Shown piece after piece: positions 1 through 11,145 of a DNA stretch of 64,000 nucleotides. The notes under the pieces were generated by a model. That model made no database searches, was not told the DNA's origin, and was given only the letters and a program-made list of their open reading frames with translations. This stretch comes from Brachypodius melanocephalos (lineage: Eukaryota > Chordata > Aves > Passeriformes > Pycnonotidae), in assembly GCA_013398615.1 (NCBI GenBank), contig VZSR01003806.1, positions 3,183,094 to 3,247,093 of the forward strand, given 5' to 3'. The position numbers were made by a program, and so were the translations under genes. The number at the start of each line of letters is the position of its first letter. Within the stretch, counting starts at the first letter, position 1.

Positions 1-649
1 TGAAAGTGATGAGAGATTACTTACCAAGGTCACTGTTGCCTTGCATGCTTTTCCTATAAAGTTGATGTCCAAAACTGAGCTAGCAGTAAGATACCCCAAA
101 GGAGGAGAGTGTTTAAGGAGGAGAAAAGAGATGAATCAGAAACAGATGCCTGGTGTTTTTAAAGCACAGCACTGTCATTAATGGATATCATCAGTATAAG
201 CACTATCATCTTTCGTTGTAAATGACATACATTCTTCTTGTGTTCTTGGTCAAGTCTACCAGCTGGTGATGTGGTACTCAAGGGAATTCTCTCATGTCAA
301 GTCACCCAGTCTGCTCATACTGCTTTTTGCTCTGGGGATTCTTTTGACTTCACTCTGTATAGAACCATATTATCTGCCTTAAGAAAGTAAATGAGATGTA
401 AAGTATGTAGCATGAAGGAGAATACAGTCTTTATTGAAAGCAGGCGGGAAAAAGCTTGTCTTTTTAATGTATTCAGAAAAGTTGACTTTGACACTGTAGT
501 ACTGAAAGACATTGTAAGCATAAAAGTAAGGTTAGAGCCACTCAGGTGTCCCAGAATTTGAAAGGTGTCGTATTTCATTGCATGCAGTTGTAAAATGCTT
601 ATTACAGATCTTCTTACTTACAGCTCTCATGTCTCTTTTGAATCCACAG
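1..649 (+). other. ERICH1: ERICH1 intron (partial)
   Basis: Non-coding sequence upstream of the acceptor at 648-649. I see no conserved exon or recognisable repeat. It is the end of the intron preceding the large ERICH1 exon. Confidence 0.6.
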
Positions 650-1027
650 AAGAGGAATATCAAGGGCAAACCAAGAGAAAGCGCATTCGAAGGAAGAAAC
701 AAAAGAGCAGTTTACAAATCTCTAGTAATTTACATGGAGAACAAACAGATTTGGGAATTCAAGAGACTGTTGTTCAAGATAATTTACAGCTGCAGCAAAC
801 AGACGGTCCCAAAATAAGCAAAAACAAAAAGAGGAAAATGAAAAAGAAGCGACAGAAAGAAAAAAAGAGAGCAGCTGGCTTATTAACAAAAACTACCAGT
901 GTGGATTTTACATATCAGCCTGACAAAAACAACAAAGAAGAAGCAGCAGGCTTAAAAGACATAGGTGAAAAGGCAGATAGCATTCTGGACTTCCTGCAGG
1001 CAACACAACAAATTTATTTTGCTGACA
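650..1027 (+). CDS. ERICH1: ERICH1 large internal coding exon (glutamate-rich protein 1)
   Basis: This exon encodes about 126 residues that I recognise as the central part of ERICH1, a protein of poorly known function. In order it shows a basic segment (KRKRIRRKKQK), a second very basic segment (ISKNKKRKMKKKRQKEKKRA, 820-885), the short conserved block VDFTYQP (about 901-921) and the conserved SILDFLQATQQIYFAD ending near 1026. The basic runs could act as nuclear or nucleolar targeting signals; that is inference. The acceptor AG is at 648-649 after a pyrimidine-rich stretch. The best donor is 1027|GTAGGT, giving a phase 1-1 exon (378 nt) that fits the phase-1 terminal exon; a second donor at 1031|GTACCA is possible. 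The reading frame stays open a little upstream into the intron, which is not coding. The long acidic repeat that gives the mammalian protein its name is almost absent here (about 15 residues between VDFTYQP and the SILDFL block). Confidence 0.87.
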
Positions 1028-2700
1028 GTAGGTACCACTCTTTATCCTTGTTTTTTGTTTGTTTTTTTTTTTTTTAAATGAGTACTACCACACAGGGGAA
1101 AGTAGATAGGCATTTATTACTACTGTGAAATGGGACAAATCTACTAAAGAAGTGTCTGTCGTGAAGAGAGACATGTGAGAAGAAGTAAGGCATGTGTGTA
1201 TCTAGTATTTGTCCCACTTTCTGGTGTGTACATGAATATGTAAGAATTCACATCAATAGAAATAAACTGTGGTCCTCTGTCTTTAAAAATATATATGATG
1301 TTCTTTGCTCTTCTCTTAAACATTCCAATGCACTTGGGACAAGTGGTTAAAATTCTTTTTCCCTCTGCAAGCAAACATTGAGAAGGATTACTTGCTTTCA
1401 GAGAGCTTCAAATAAGGGCAGTTGCTATCCTAAACTACTTTCATGGTTAGTATCTCAGAACCAATCTATTTTTCAGAATGTTCTGCTTCCCAGGAGGAGA
1501 TTTATTTGTATTCTCTAAGGAAATCTAGATAGACAGCATGTAAAGGAACAGGGAAGATACTGTTGGCACTGGGAACATATATTGGCATAAAATAATTGTG
1601 AACAAGATAAATGGGAATTGATGCTCAATGCACATTCCCTAGTACTTTTAAAAGAATTGCATTAATTTATCCCTAATGGCCTATCCAATGTTCACTGGTC
1701 ACTGTGGAGCTGAATGGAGAATATTAAATAGCTTTCCTACCTGTATTAGTCCATCTTAAGGCAGAGCTGTCAGCTTCTAGTACCATAAAATTCATCTTTT
1801 GGTTACAGAATTACTGTAAAAACCTTATTAAGGTAACATTAGGGATTTCATGTTAACTTTTTCAAGATTTATACATAGAATTTTCTTTGCTTAATGTTAA
1901 ATTTTCCTGCTGCATCAGATCTTCATACTAAGCCTAGCATTTGAAATCTCTCATACTTTCTGGCAAAGGTATTTCCATCACCAAAATTAAGAATTTTACT
2001 ACTTCGGCATATGGCAAAGTAAATGCAAGCTAATCTACTTGCATTTGCTGTAGTGGAACTACAGTTCCACTCAGTGACTGAGCAAGATTGCAAATTCTTC
2101 AAGTTCTACCTGTAATACATGACCCAGAACAGAAACCTGATGAATTGTCCACAGCTGTGTTGCATGTTGATTTTTAAGAAAGAGTGTTGTTGAACTTCCA
2201 GCTTTCCTGCAAGTCAAGTTCAAGTTTTGGCAGTTTTTGACAAACTGACTTACTCTAGTTTAAAACTAGCAGGTTGGAGTGTTGAGCCAGTGAGGACCTT
2301 GGAATCCACAGAGAGGAATTCTTGGGTGAAAGGAATTTCATCTGAAGATAAGATATGACATCTATAAATCAGTGTGATTAACAAAACTTCTTGTTAGGCA
2401 AATCCCAGTTTATATATAGATCTGACATTATGCTGTTTGCCTTCTCTAGTTGAATGACTTTAATGCTCCCTATTTTTTTAGATAAAATTGGAAGCCATTG
2501 CTTTTAGCTGCATTTTCAAATGGTCACATTGGATAATACTTATAGTACATATGTTAGAAATCTGAATGGGTAAAATTCTCTACTTCTCAGGTGTCCTGCT
2601 GGTGAAAAACAGAATTAAAGGAAGTCTGGTTAAAGGGACAAACAACACATTGTTACTGGAATGGAAGAGTGAATTTGTGGTTTAGTACTGTATAAACAAT

Positions 2701-3115
2701 TGTACTGGGTGTGGCTGAGCTGGAGTTCATTTGTGCACAGCAGCCCTCACAGTGCTTTATAAAGGTGGTGATAACTCACCAGAGTTTTGGCTACTGCTGG
2801 GCAGTGCTGGCATCTTGTAAGTGCCATCTCTCCAATATTCCCCTCCATTGAGGGGCTGGGAAATGGGCAAGATCCTGGGAGGGGACACAACCAGGCCATC
2901 TCACCCAAATTAGCCAAGGAGATATTCCATACCAGATGACATCAGCCCAGATATAAAAGCTAAGGGAGGGAGGAAAAACAGGGGGCATTCATTCTTTTAC
3001 AAGTGTTTGCCTTCCAGAGCAGCCACTACATGAGCTGAAGCCATGCTTCCCGGGAAGTGGCTGAACATCACTCACTGGTGGAAAATAGGAAATAAACCTT
3101 TTTTCATCTTTAATT
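2701..3115 (+). mobile_element. ERV solo LTR or LTR fragment, plus strand, cut by assembly gap
   Basis: The sequence begins TGTACTGGGTGTGGCTGAGC, matching the start of a common avian ERV LTR (TGTGCTGGTTTTGGCTGGG type). It has a TATA box (TATAAAA) at 2952-2958 and a poly(A) signal (AATAAA) at 3091-3096, the correct LTR order and spacing (U3-R). The segment around 3041-3083 (CTTCCCGGGAAGTGGCTGAAC) resembles the reverse complement of 17485-17515 in the minus-strand copy, showing that the two belong to one family. The U5 end should follow the poly(A) signal but is lost in the gap, and the sequence after the gap is not LTR-like. The last five bases before the element are ACAAT; the matching duplication cannot be checked. 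Confidence 0.75.
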
Positions 3116-3215
3116 NNNNNNNNNNNNNNNNNNNNNNNNNNNNNNNNNNNNNNNNNNNNNNNNNNNNNNNNNNNNNNNNNNNNNNNNNNNNNNNNNNNNN
3201 NNNNNNNNNNNNNNN
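3116..3215. other. Assembly gap (100 N)
   Basis: Exactly 100 N, the usual placeholder for a gap of unknown size. The left edge lies inside an ERV LTR just after its poly(A) signal, so at least the U5 part of that LTR is missing. More may be missing, including an ERICH1 exon or internal provirus sequence. Confidence 0.98.
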
Positions 3216-4576
3216 ACTATTCATTAGAACTTGTGTTGCAGCATCAAACAAAAATCTACAGGATATGCTGAATTTTCTTGCCTCCCAAAGAATTTAATCA
3301 GAGTTGAGAACACTTGGCTACAGCATGAGAGAATCTCAACCATTTTAGGTTGTACTCTAAGTCTTTTGAAGAGTAACAGCAGAGATGGTAGCAGTGTGGT
3401 AACAGTGTAATTAAGATCATAGCCATTGAAGAGTTAGCAACAGCATTCAAAGATGAGACATCTGCTTGTAACTTCATTAAATAATTTACAGGTGGCTAAA
3501 GATCCTCATCAAGACTGGAGCCCACTGAATGCTGTGTGTTGCACAGAGAAAAGAGAACTCCTGACTGTGGAGTGCACATCTGATACATTTTGAAAAGGAT
3601 GTTCTTAGAGGAGTACATATATATTCCTCTAAGGGTAGTTATGTAGTATGACAACCCTTAAGTTTCTGATGGATGTGAATTATCCACATATACATGGAAT
3701 GAAATCTTTCTGTGCATTTCAAGCCTACAATCTCTGATCTTAATTCAATCACACTGTCTCGCTGGATGTAATACATATGTGCAAACCAAGCAGAACTCAG
3801 CAGGAATCATGAAAATGGTATTGCCCTTTATTGAATGAACTAATTCAGCTTTTCTTGATTAAATCCAAATGGAATTGAAGTGACAACATTCAGGATATTC
3901 TTTACAGGCCTTATCTAACTTTTATACAATAGAGTTGGAATTCTGTCGAGTTTTGCTGCCTTGAGACAAGTTACTCTGTTTACTTTTGTATACCAGAAAT
4001 GTCAAAATGAAGAGAGAAAACAGAAGCAAATTAAATGCCCTAATTTTCCAATGTACATATTCATCACTTGAAAAAGCAAAAGACAATTTTCTGAGTGACT
4101 TTTTAAAATTCAATAATGTTTCTGCTGGTACAGCCTGGAATTGTTTACTCCTCCAGTTGATTTTTTTCCCTGGTAAATGCTGTTACTCTGGGCTCAATTC
4201 TAATCTCATTCCAAGTTCACAGTGGTGTAACCATAGTAGTTTATTTGATATTCATGAGGTACAACAACAAAAGAAAGAGGAAAAATCATTCATATAAATT
4301 ATTAAAGGATAATTAAACACCTGCTAGTCATTAATTTTCCTCAGCAGACTTTAAAAAATACATTCTATTTGTAATTCCAGAAACTCAGTGAATGAAAATA
4401 CAATGCTCTAAAATTTTGCTTTGAATTAAATCTTTAATTGTACTCTTCTTTTTCCCTCTATTTGGCTTAAAATCAGATCATCTTGTCCAGTGTTGGTTTT
4501 TCGCATTTTAGTTTTCACTCCCAATGAGCAAGTGATAAAAGTTAAGAGTTGTTACAAAGACCTTTGTAATATAATA

Positions 4577-4662
4577 CCTTTCTATAATAATGACAACTTG
4601 AATTTGTTCATACAACAAAGGTTCTTAAATTCTTATTATAGAAAGTTCTTATTATAGAAAGG
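4577..4662. repeat. Small inverted and tandem repeat (hairpin-forming)
   Basis: The 14-nt arm CCTTTCTATAATAA at 4577-4590 has its exact reverse complement at 4649-4662. The right arm is duplicated: the 16-nt unit TTCTTATTATAGAAAG occurs at 4630-4645 and again at 4646-4661. The whole could fold into a hairpin with alternative right arms. It might be a decayed MITE or a local slippage product; no target duplication was recognised. Confidence 0.7.
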
Positions 4663-6968
4663 CAAGTTAGGGCTGTTTATGAAGGCAGAAATGCACAGTA
4701 CATAGTAGTAATCTCTATTTTTTATTACTTTATCTTATTATCTTGTCTTTTCTCTCTTTATTTTTATGGGGTGCGAAGTACTAAAAGGAAAAGTCATCCT
4801 GTATTAACATGATAAATAAAACCCCTTGATTTTAGGAAGGTGTATTATTTTTACAAAATAAACATTTTATTCCCTGTAGTTCAAGAAACAGTATGTTAAC
4901 CCTTTTTCTCATCGTTATGATTCTACTTAAGATATCATCATCAAGGAAGTAAAGATGGGTGCTATGTTTTATTTTTAATTCCAGGAAGGGAAGCGTAAGA
5001 AAAAAATGAGAAGTGATACATCTCTTCATATAAGTGCACATTCTCCACTAGTAAAAATTAAAAGTTATCCATACCATTATGTCTTTTATTTCCTCACATC
5101 TGGATGTTATGGTTTTATCCAGCTTTCCACTGGGGTTGCCAAATCCCACTTGGCAAGCTTATGCCTACTGATGATAGACATGCTTTAGAATAAAGCCATG
5201 GGCTGCTCCAGGTCTTCAGATTACAAATTCAAAACTGCCAGTTCAATATTGTGATTTGTTATTTCCTTTGCATCTCTTAGTCTACTACTCAGATTGAGAG
5301 TCACAATGCATCCAAAAGAAAAAAAGAAACAAGAAATAAATTCCTGTTTAATCTTAAGTTTTTGGATCCCAATATTTGCAGTCATATTGAAGAAAGTCTT
5401 AACAAGGGTGATGGCAGGATCTGATAAATTTTGCAGGAAAAGGAAGTACTAAGGAGATTAAGACACAAAAATTATCAACAGTAGCTGTTATCTTTTAACT
5501 CTTCATTTAAAAGAGAAAAGATACTTAAACAAAAAAAATTCTGTTGTTCAGAGGTACTGGTTTTTCTGTTTAGTTGTCATCCTCCATCAACTTGACTTGT
5601 TCTTTGTGCTTCAAATACTCCATCAAGCTGCCTTTGAACCTTGTATGTGAATGATCAGGCAAAGTTGAGGTTAGTCAAGAATGTTCATGTGAACATGGTT
5701 ATCTAGAGCATTACTGTTCTTAGTTTGTAGAAGAGAACAAAATGCCCTATTACTAGTTACATTTATTAGGTAGTCTTTAACAAAAAGTACTTATATCTAC
5801 CTAAAATCTTCTGTAAGTTCAGGGAAGAGAATGTTTAGAAGTCACATAGTCATGGATTTCTCATGGTGGGGGCTTTGCTGTTCTTTGTTAGAAAGTCCGT
5901 GGCCATTGGCAAAAGGAAGCCAGAGACCTTCATGATCCTCCACAGTGCAGTGGGCAAAGGAGAAGAGCAATGACTGGAAGTAATGCTCCCTTTGCTGGTT
6001 GGAAACTAGCTTTGGAAATGAGAGCTACATAATTCCCATTTCACATCAATTATTAAAGCATAGGTGATCACCTAATTAAAAAAAAGTCATTATCTCCTAA
6101 TTTATGAACTCATTTATGAACTTCTGCTCATCAACTTCCTTCTATTATCTATTAACATTTTCCCTTTGTTGGTTAGTTTCAAATCTCAAACATACTCTTC
6201 CCTTGTTGCCTAGGAAATGATCACTCATGGCAGAGCTAGAAGCTTCTTTTAACTGCCTTTTTTTGGAGAATTGTCATTTATATAAGTCTTCATTGCAGGG
6301 GGAGGTACATTTTGCAGACCAGACTTAATGCAGTTACTGTGTGCCAACAGTGCAGAGGTGTTAAAATGATGAAATTTACACTTCTTTTTTTAATATATGA
6401 GCATTCAAAGAAAAGGAAATGTGAAAACTGTATTAGCATAATGTTATAGAATCATCTTAAATGTTATTATTATGTGATAAGTACTGCAGAAAATCCTATC
6501 ATTAAAAATCAATAAAGTCACATAGGTAATCTCTGAATTAAGACAGAAGTCGTAGCATTTTGAGGCTTTAATGCAGCTATGTGTACAATATGACTCATTT
6601 TCAACTGGGGCTTCTAGGTACTAGTGTAAATTAAATAATGATGTGTGAAATTACTCTCCAGACAGAAGAAGCTTTGCCCATAAGATCATGTCATTTCAAT
6701 CTCATTTTTTCTGAATTATTGAATCATAACAAATAGGAAATTTCAAAGTGTATGAGCAAAATCATCTCTCATACAAATGACTGACCTAAAATAAAATGCA
6801 CCTGCTTAAATAGAAATTCATAGGTATTAGGCTTCAAGCTCCAGTATCTGCTCTGGTTTTACTGAAATGTTAATATTGAATGGTAACAGATGTTTGCACA
6901 AGACTTTTTCATAGCCTTCAGAAATGTCATTGAGGTATTTCAGGAGGAATGTGTTTTCTTTGTTTCAG

Positions 6969-7042
6969 ATCATGCCAAGGTAGCCACATCTCTGTTTCAC
7001 TACTGGATTACAGATATCCTTCCTGTGAAGAACAGGAAATAA
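6969..7042 (+). CDS. ERICH1: ERICH1 terminal coding exon with stop codon
   Basis: A short exon follows the acceptor TTTGTTTCAG (AG at 6967-6968). Read with one nucleotide from the previous exon (phase 1), it encodes DHAKVATSLFHYWITDILPV followed by KNRK and a TAA at 7040-7042. This matches the C-terminus of ERICH1 in family memory (DHA-V-SFF-YWIT-ILP). It continues the gene started by the exon at 650-1027. The intervening exon, which should encode a helical segment of about 60 residues, is not visible between the two. The match is short but dense (F/Y-WIT and ILP motifs plus a stop at the expected place), so I am fairly sure. Confidence 0.82.
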
Positions 7043-7220
7043 AGCCTTACCCCTGTGCCCATATGCACAGGATTAAAATTTAATGTACAAACTCTTAACC
7101 AAGTAGCAGTTGTTCAGGAAGAGCAGTGTCGATACATATTCTACACCTTCAGGTAAATGAATTACTTTTCTGTGTTACAAACTCCAGAAGACAATAAAGG
7201 TATAACTACAATGTAACTTC
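7043..7220 (+). other. ERICH1: ERICH1 3' UTR with poly(A) signal
   Basis: The sequence after the ERICH1 stop has no splice donor of note and carries AATAAA at 7193-7198, so a short 3' UTR of about 170 nt is likely. A second AATAAA at 7485-7490 could serve a longer isoform. The choice between them cannot be made from sequence alone. Confidence 0.55.
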
Positions 7221-9089
7221 TGTGATGGGTTGGTCAAGAGTATGGCCTGAGTCTTCAGCTGCATTAATATGTACATTCACTTTAGGATACGGGACTTAAC
7301 TGGAATTATAAAGTCTCTATCTGGTATTTTATTTAAGAAGTATTATTTTGTGTGTTTGTAAGTTTATCATTCCTTTCTGGAAGTTGTATTTCTTGACATT
7401 CTGTATATCTGCCTGGAAAACAGAGCTATATTTTTTTATATTTAAACCTAAGCAACAATATGTCTGAGGAATGTGTTTTCGCTGAATAAACTGCTAAACT
7501 GTGGACATAAATATTTTTCTATATGTGGGTCATGAAGATCCTGTTTGGAGTCATGCAGAACTTGGATGGCATTTTCAGAACTACTCCATGGCTCAGCCTG
7601 TTACAATCCAATGGGTTTCACTGTCTTCAGAGTTATGGGACTGTGTTCTCTCTCCCTGATTACTGTGTAATCTGTCCACTGCTGTGTAATATTTTTACAA
7701 CTGAATTTATCCAAGTGTAGATACTACAGTAAGTAATACCCATGGTTGTAAAATGTTTTGGAATAATGAATTAAAAAGTGCTTTGTGAGAGACTCTTCTC
7801 TCAGCGGTATCATTCATCTGGCAGGTGATACAGAGCAAACCATGTCTTATATCTAGATGTGTTAGCTTTGTCATCAATAAGATGGGGGCAACATATTTAA
7901 CTCCTCCAATGTGTGCTTGGAAATACACTGCTGATGAGACTATACAGACATTGCATCGGTTTTCTTGCTTTGGTTTTTCTGTTTCACTATATTGCCTGAT
8001 ATATCCCACTTCAAGGCATTGGTTTAGTAATGTTCAAAATTTGTAATAAAAATTACAAATCATCATACCTCTTTCTCATTAATTGAAGAAATTAAAAAGG
8101 AGTCTAGTAATACACCAAGTGATTGCAGGTGCAGAAAAACCATTCTTACAGTTAAGAAAGTTTTGTGCAGCTCTGAAGAACTTGAGTTTGGTCTGTATCT
8201 GGTAGGAAAGTTGTATAAACCAGACTTTGAAACTAGTAGTGTGTTCCCTGTTTTAATGTTCCTGAATTGTTAACATATAGGCATTGAACTGTAGCTGTGA
8301 CTTTTCACTGAGATCTTGTGTGCCTCAGTCCCACATCTGGAGAAAGAAGAAAACATCACTCAAATGTGAAGCACTTAGATACCCTTCTTAACTGCCTCAT
8401 GGGAAATTAATCACTTCATCCCCACTTTAAGGTTTGAATGTCACACAGTAAGTGAGGCCTAGGAACTGCAAAAAAGAATACACAGTAACTCATTAGGTAA
8501 ACATCATCTGTCCTAAACACTGAATATGAAAAACATAAACAAGGTCATGTAATCAAAGACAGACTTTTGAAACACAAGTACAAAAGAGATCAAATTAGGA
8601 CTACAAAAATAACCGTAGTGTCTGCATTTCCTGATACTTGAGTGACTCTGCAGGGGGAGGTTATAGGGCTGCTGCCTTGAGTGGACCTCAGGACCTGGTG
8701 ATTCCTCCTCCTTGTCCTCTGGATTCTGGGTTAGTGTTCCTGGAGATACGGATGTGAGAGTAGGTGACTCCAGTTTCCACCTTTCCAGGTTCAGACAGTA
8801 GCAATGCTTAAGCACATGTCTCAGGGACACACACATACAACACTCACATGGCTGACTACACAGCCCTTTAATCCCTTGAATAACAGGACAGCCACTCTCC
8901 TTTCCCTGCCTGGATCCTGGGCCCTCATCCCTGCTCTATGGCTCTCCTGCACACCAGCTAGTCCAGGCTGGAACACACTGGCACACATTCACACAGTTAT
9001 CTACAGGCACTCATGCACTGATGTCACAGCCTTGTTTATTGCTTTAATTTCTCTTACTTACTATTTCTCTTTCAGTGTTTGGCCATTTC
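7221..9089. other. Intergenic sequence downstream of ERICH1
   Basis: About 1.9 kb with no gene recognised. The 8620-9060 part is less AT-rich than its surroundings and may be an old unidentified repeat directly upstream of the CR1 end at 9090. AATAAA-like motifs occur at 7485 and near 8043. Confidence 0.5.
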
Positions 9090-9091
9090 TC

Positions 9092-9195
9092 ATAATCACA
9101 GAATGGTTTGAGTTGGAAAGGACATAAAGATCATCAAGTTTCAGCCCCCCTGCCATGGTCAGGGACACTTTCCACTAGACCAGATTACTCAATAT
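9092..9195 (-). mobile_element. CR1 LINE 3'-end fragment (minus strand)
   Basis: The sequence beginning ATCACAGAATGGTTTGAGTTG and running through CCCCTGCCATGGTCAGGGAC to CCACTAGACCAGATTACTC is the antisense of the standard avian CR1 3' end. It is a short 5'-truncated copy, typical for CR1. Confidence 0.88.
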
Positions 9196-9283
9196 TAAAG
9201 TGATTTTTAAAATTCAACTGAATTTTGAATAGCTGCTTATAGATGAGCAGATTTGGATATCTTTGCCAAACAGAAATGTTTTC

Positions 9284-9375
9284 ACAAAATCACAGAATGG
9301 GTAAGATTGGAAGGGATCCCCATAGTGGGATCACCTGGTGCAGCCTGACTGCTAAAGCGGGGTAAAATTTTGTGC
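9284..9375 (-). mobile_element. CR1 LINE 3'-end fragment, different subfamily (minus strand)
   Basis: Starts AATCACAGAATGGGTAAGAT and continues TTGGAAGGGATCCC...GGATCACCTGGTGCAGCC, the antisense end of a CR1 subfamily with the 'GGGTAAG-TTGGAAGGGA' signature. It lies about 90 bp from another CR1 end in the same orientation, so these are two separate insertions. Confidence 0.75.
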
Positions 9376-9399
9376 TATTCCAGTGAGTAGAAATCCACA

Positions 9400-10968
9400 G
9401 GTCAACAATGTACTTCGCTTGAACCAGGTAATAATGGATAAAAGATTATTTTCAGTCTCTCTTTTTTTCCCTTTGCTTTTACCACTGTAAGAGCCTTATA
9501 TTCTGTGCAGAAATCAACTGGCCCCAGCTAAGCAAGCCCAGGAGCAGTTTGTGAGCATAGCCAGTTAGTCAGTGACATATGATGTCTTTGCAAATGACCT
9601 GTGATAGGAACTGAATCCTACACTTACCAAACCTGCCACTGTTGTACTAACAGGGATTATGAAGAGTGTGCTAAAGTATGCTAAAGAGTTTAGAAAATTG
9701 GACCAAATTCAAGCAGATAAATTGTAGATTGTCAGGGTAGATAAATGCAATTACATAAAAGTGCATTTGTTTCTGGAACAAATATGCCAGACAGTGGTGT
9801 GCTGAAATGCAACATGCAAGAAGATACTTAAAAGCAATGCACAAAAGAACACAGCAAAAAGATCTAGTTTCAAAACAAAAGAAATAGACATTACTTGTAA
9901 TTTAAATTAGGCAGTATACTAAAAATGGCAGTGGTGACATATTTGACATTCTATTTGCAGTCAAAAAGATTTCATACATCACAATTTCAATACTTTGTCA
10001 CTTTTATGCACTGCTTCTCTAAAAGAAATGGTGCTCAATCTCGTTACATCTTTTCAGGTTTATTTGAGCAGTGGTATCACAATGTGGCTGAGATATGAAA
10101 ACTGAAAAATTTAAATTAATATCCACCAGTGAACATTGATTTTCATTTCAGTATACATGGCTCCTTCAACACAGCAATGAAACATTTATCTCTTTAGTTT
10201 TCCATGCTAACCTTAAAAATGACAAAGGATATGGCCTTGAATTTTTGCTTCTTCAGCATCATTCAGTTTAATGAATGTGCTGCATTATGTGGAGTTACTG
10301 AAACATGGAAGAGTTTTTTTAAGTGGATCTTGCATCAGAATACTTGTGGCTAAACTGCACATACACTATTATTAGCACATTTCAAACTTCCATGAAGACA
10401 GAACTTTAAAATTTTGGGTTTAAATCCTACCTGGACTCCAAGAATAGGAAGAGTTTATAGGTCAACTGTAAAGTAACCTGCATGTGTCTTCACAGGTTAA
10501 CTTTCTAGTTTACATTATTGAACAGTGCACAGTAAGTAAGGAGCAGCAGCACAGTGGGAGAGAGATCTGCTCTGAGAGGCAGCAGTCCCTTATCTGCATG
10601 TACAGGGAAGACCACAGAGGCTGAAGTCATTTGGGACATCTGTAGTAGTGGATATGCTGGTCACTGCCCTTGTATACAAGGGCGTAAGTTCAAAGACATT
10701 ATCTCTATATATAGGTACATGTTTTACTCTTAAAATTGCCTGTAACACCCTAATTTTTCTCCTTTGTGGATATGTAATATGGGAATCAATCTCTAATGTT
10801 ACAGATTTTTACTGCTTTATAATTGGTGCAATATTTTAGGTAGTGCTTTACAATCATGTAGAGTTATTAATTCCTTAATGTGTTTTCTATGACAGCTGCC
10901 TTTTCTCTCCTGCACCAGTGTAGGAATAGCTCAATAGGCTGAATGTCTGAAATAACAACTGGGGGGGA
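9400..10968. other. Intergenic, no gene seen
   Basis: AT-rich sequence with no recognised coding exon. A stretch near 9670-9800 vaguely resembles decayed CR1 but is not called. Confidence 0.45.
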
Positions 10969-11145
10969 AAGAAAAACTTTAAAAAAACAAAAGACAAAAA
11001 AAACCCAACAAAACAAAAATCAAACGACCCCCCCCCAAAAAAACCCCACAAAACAAACAAACAAAAAACACCAAAAACCAAAACCAAACAAAACCCACAA
11101 AACAACAACAAAAAAAAACCAAAGAAAAAAAAAAACAAGGAATAA
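10969..11145. repeat. A/C-only low-complexity tract
   Basis: About 175 nt made almost wholly of A and C on the + strand, with A-runs, short AAAC repeats and a C-run near 11028-11036. It is almost empty of G and T. Similar tracts occur at 29667, 32465, 41268 and 51128. It may be an expanded retroelement tail; this is inference. Reading frames crossing it are Lys/Asn/Thr/Pro-rich artefacts. Confidence 0.85.

Larger units (their letters stand above)
1028..6968 (+). other. ERICH1: ERICH1 intron region that should contain one unlocated exon
   Basis: About 5.9 kb of AT-rich sequence separates the two recognised ERICH1 exons. It holds an ERV LTR from 2701 up to the assembly gap at 3116-3215 and a small inverted/tandem repeat at 4577-4662. 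Otherwise I see no repeat or exon. Mammalian ERICH1 has one more coding exon between these two. I searched both sides of the gap for its conserved block (a hydrophobic LLLLQD-type helix) and did not find it; it may be in the gap or too diverged to see by eye. Confidence 0.5.

Noticed and set aside
3043..3297. A frame crossing the first gap
   Set aside because: It contains the N run and starts inside an LTR.
3241..3300. Possible ERICH1 missing exon directly after the first gap (open frame to 3297)
   Set aside because: The residues (NLQDMLNFLASQRI) superficially recall a helical segment, but lack the expected conserved block and splice donor, and the frame ends in a stop.
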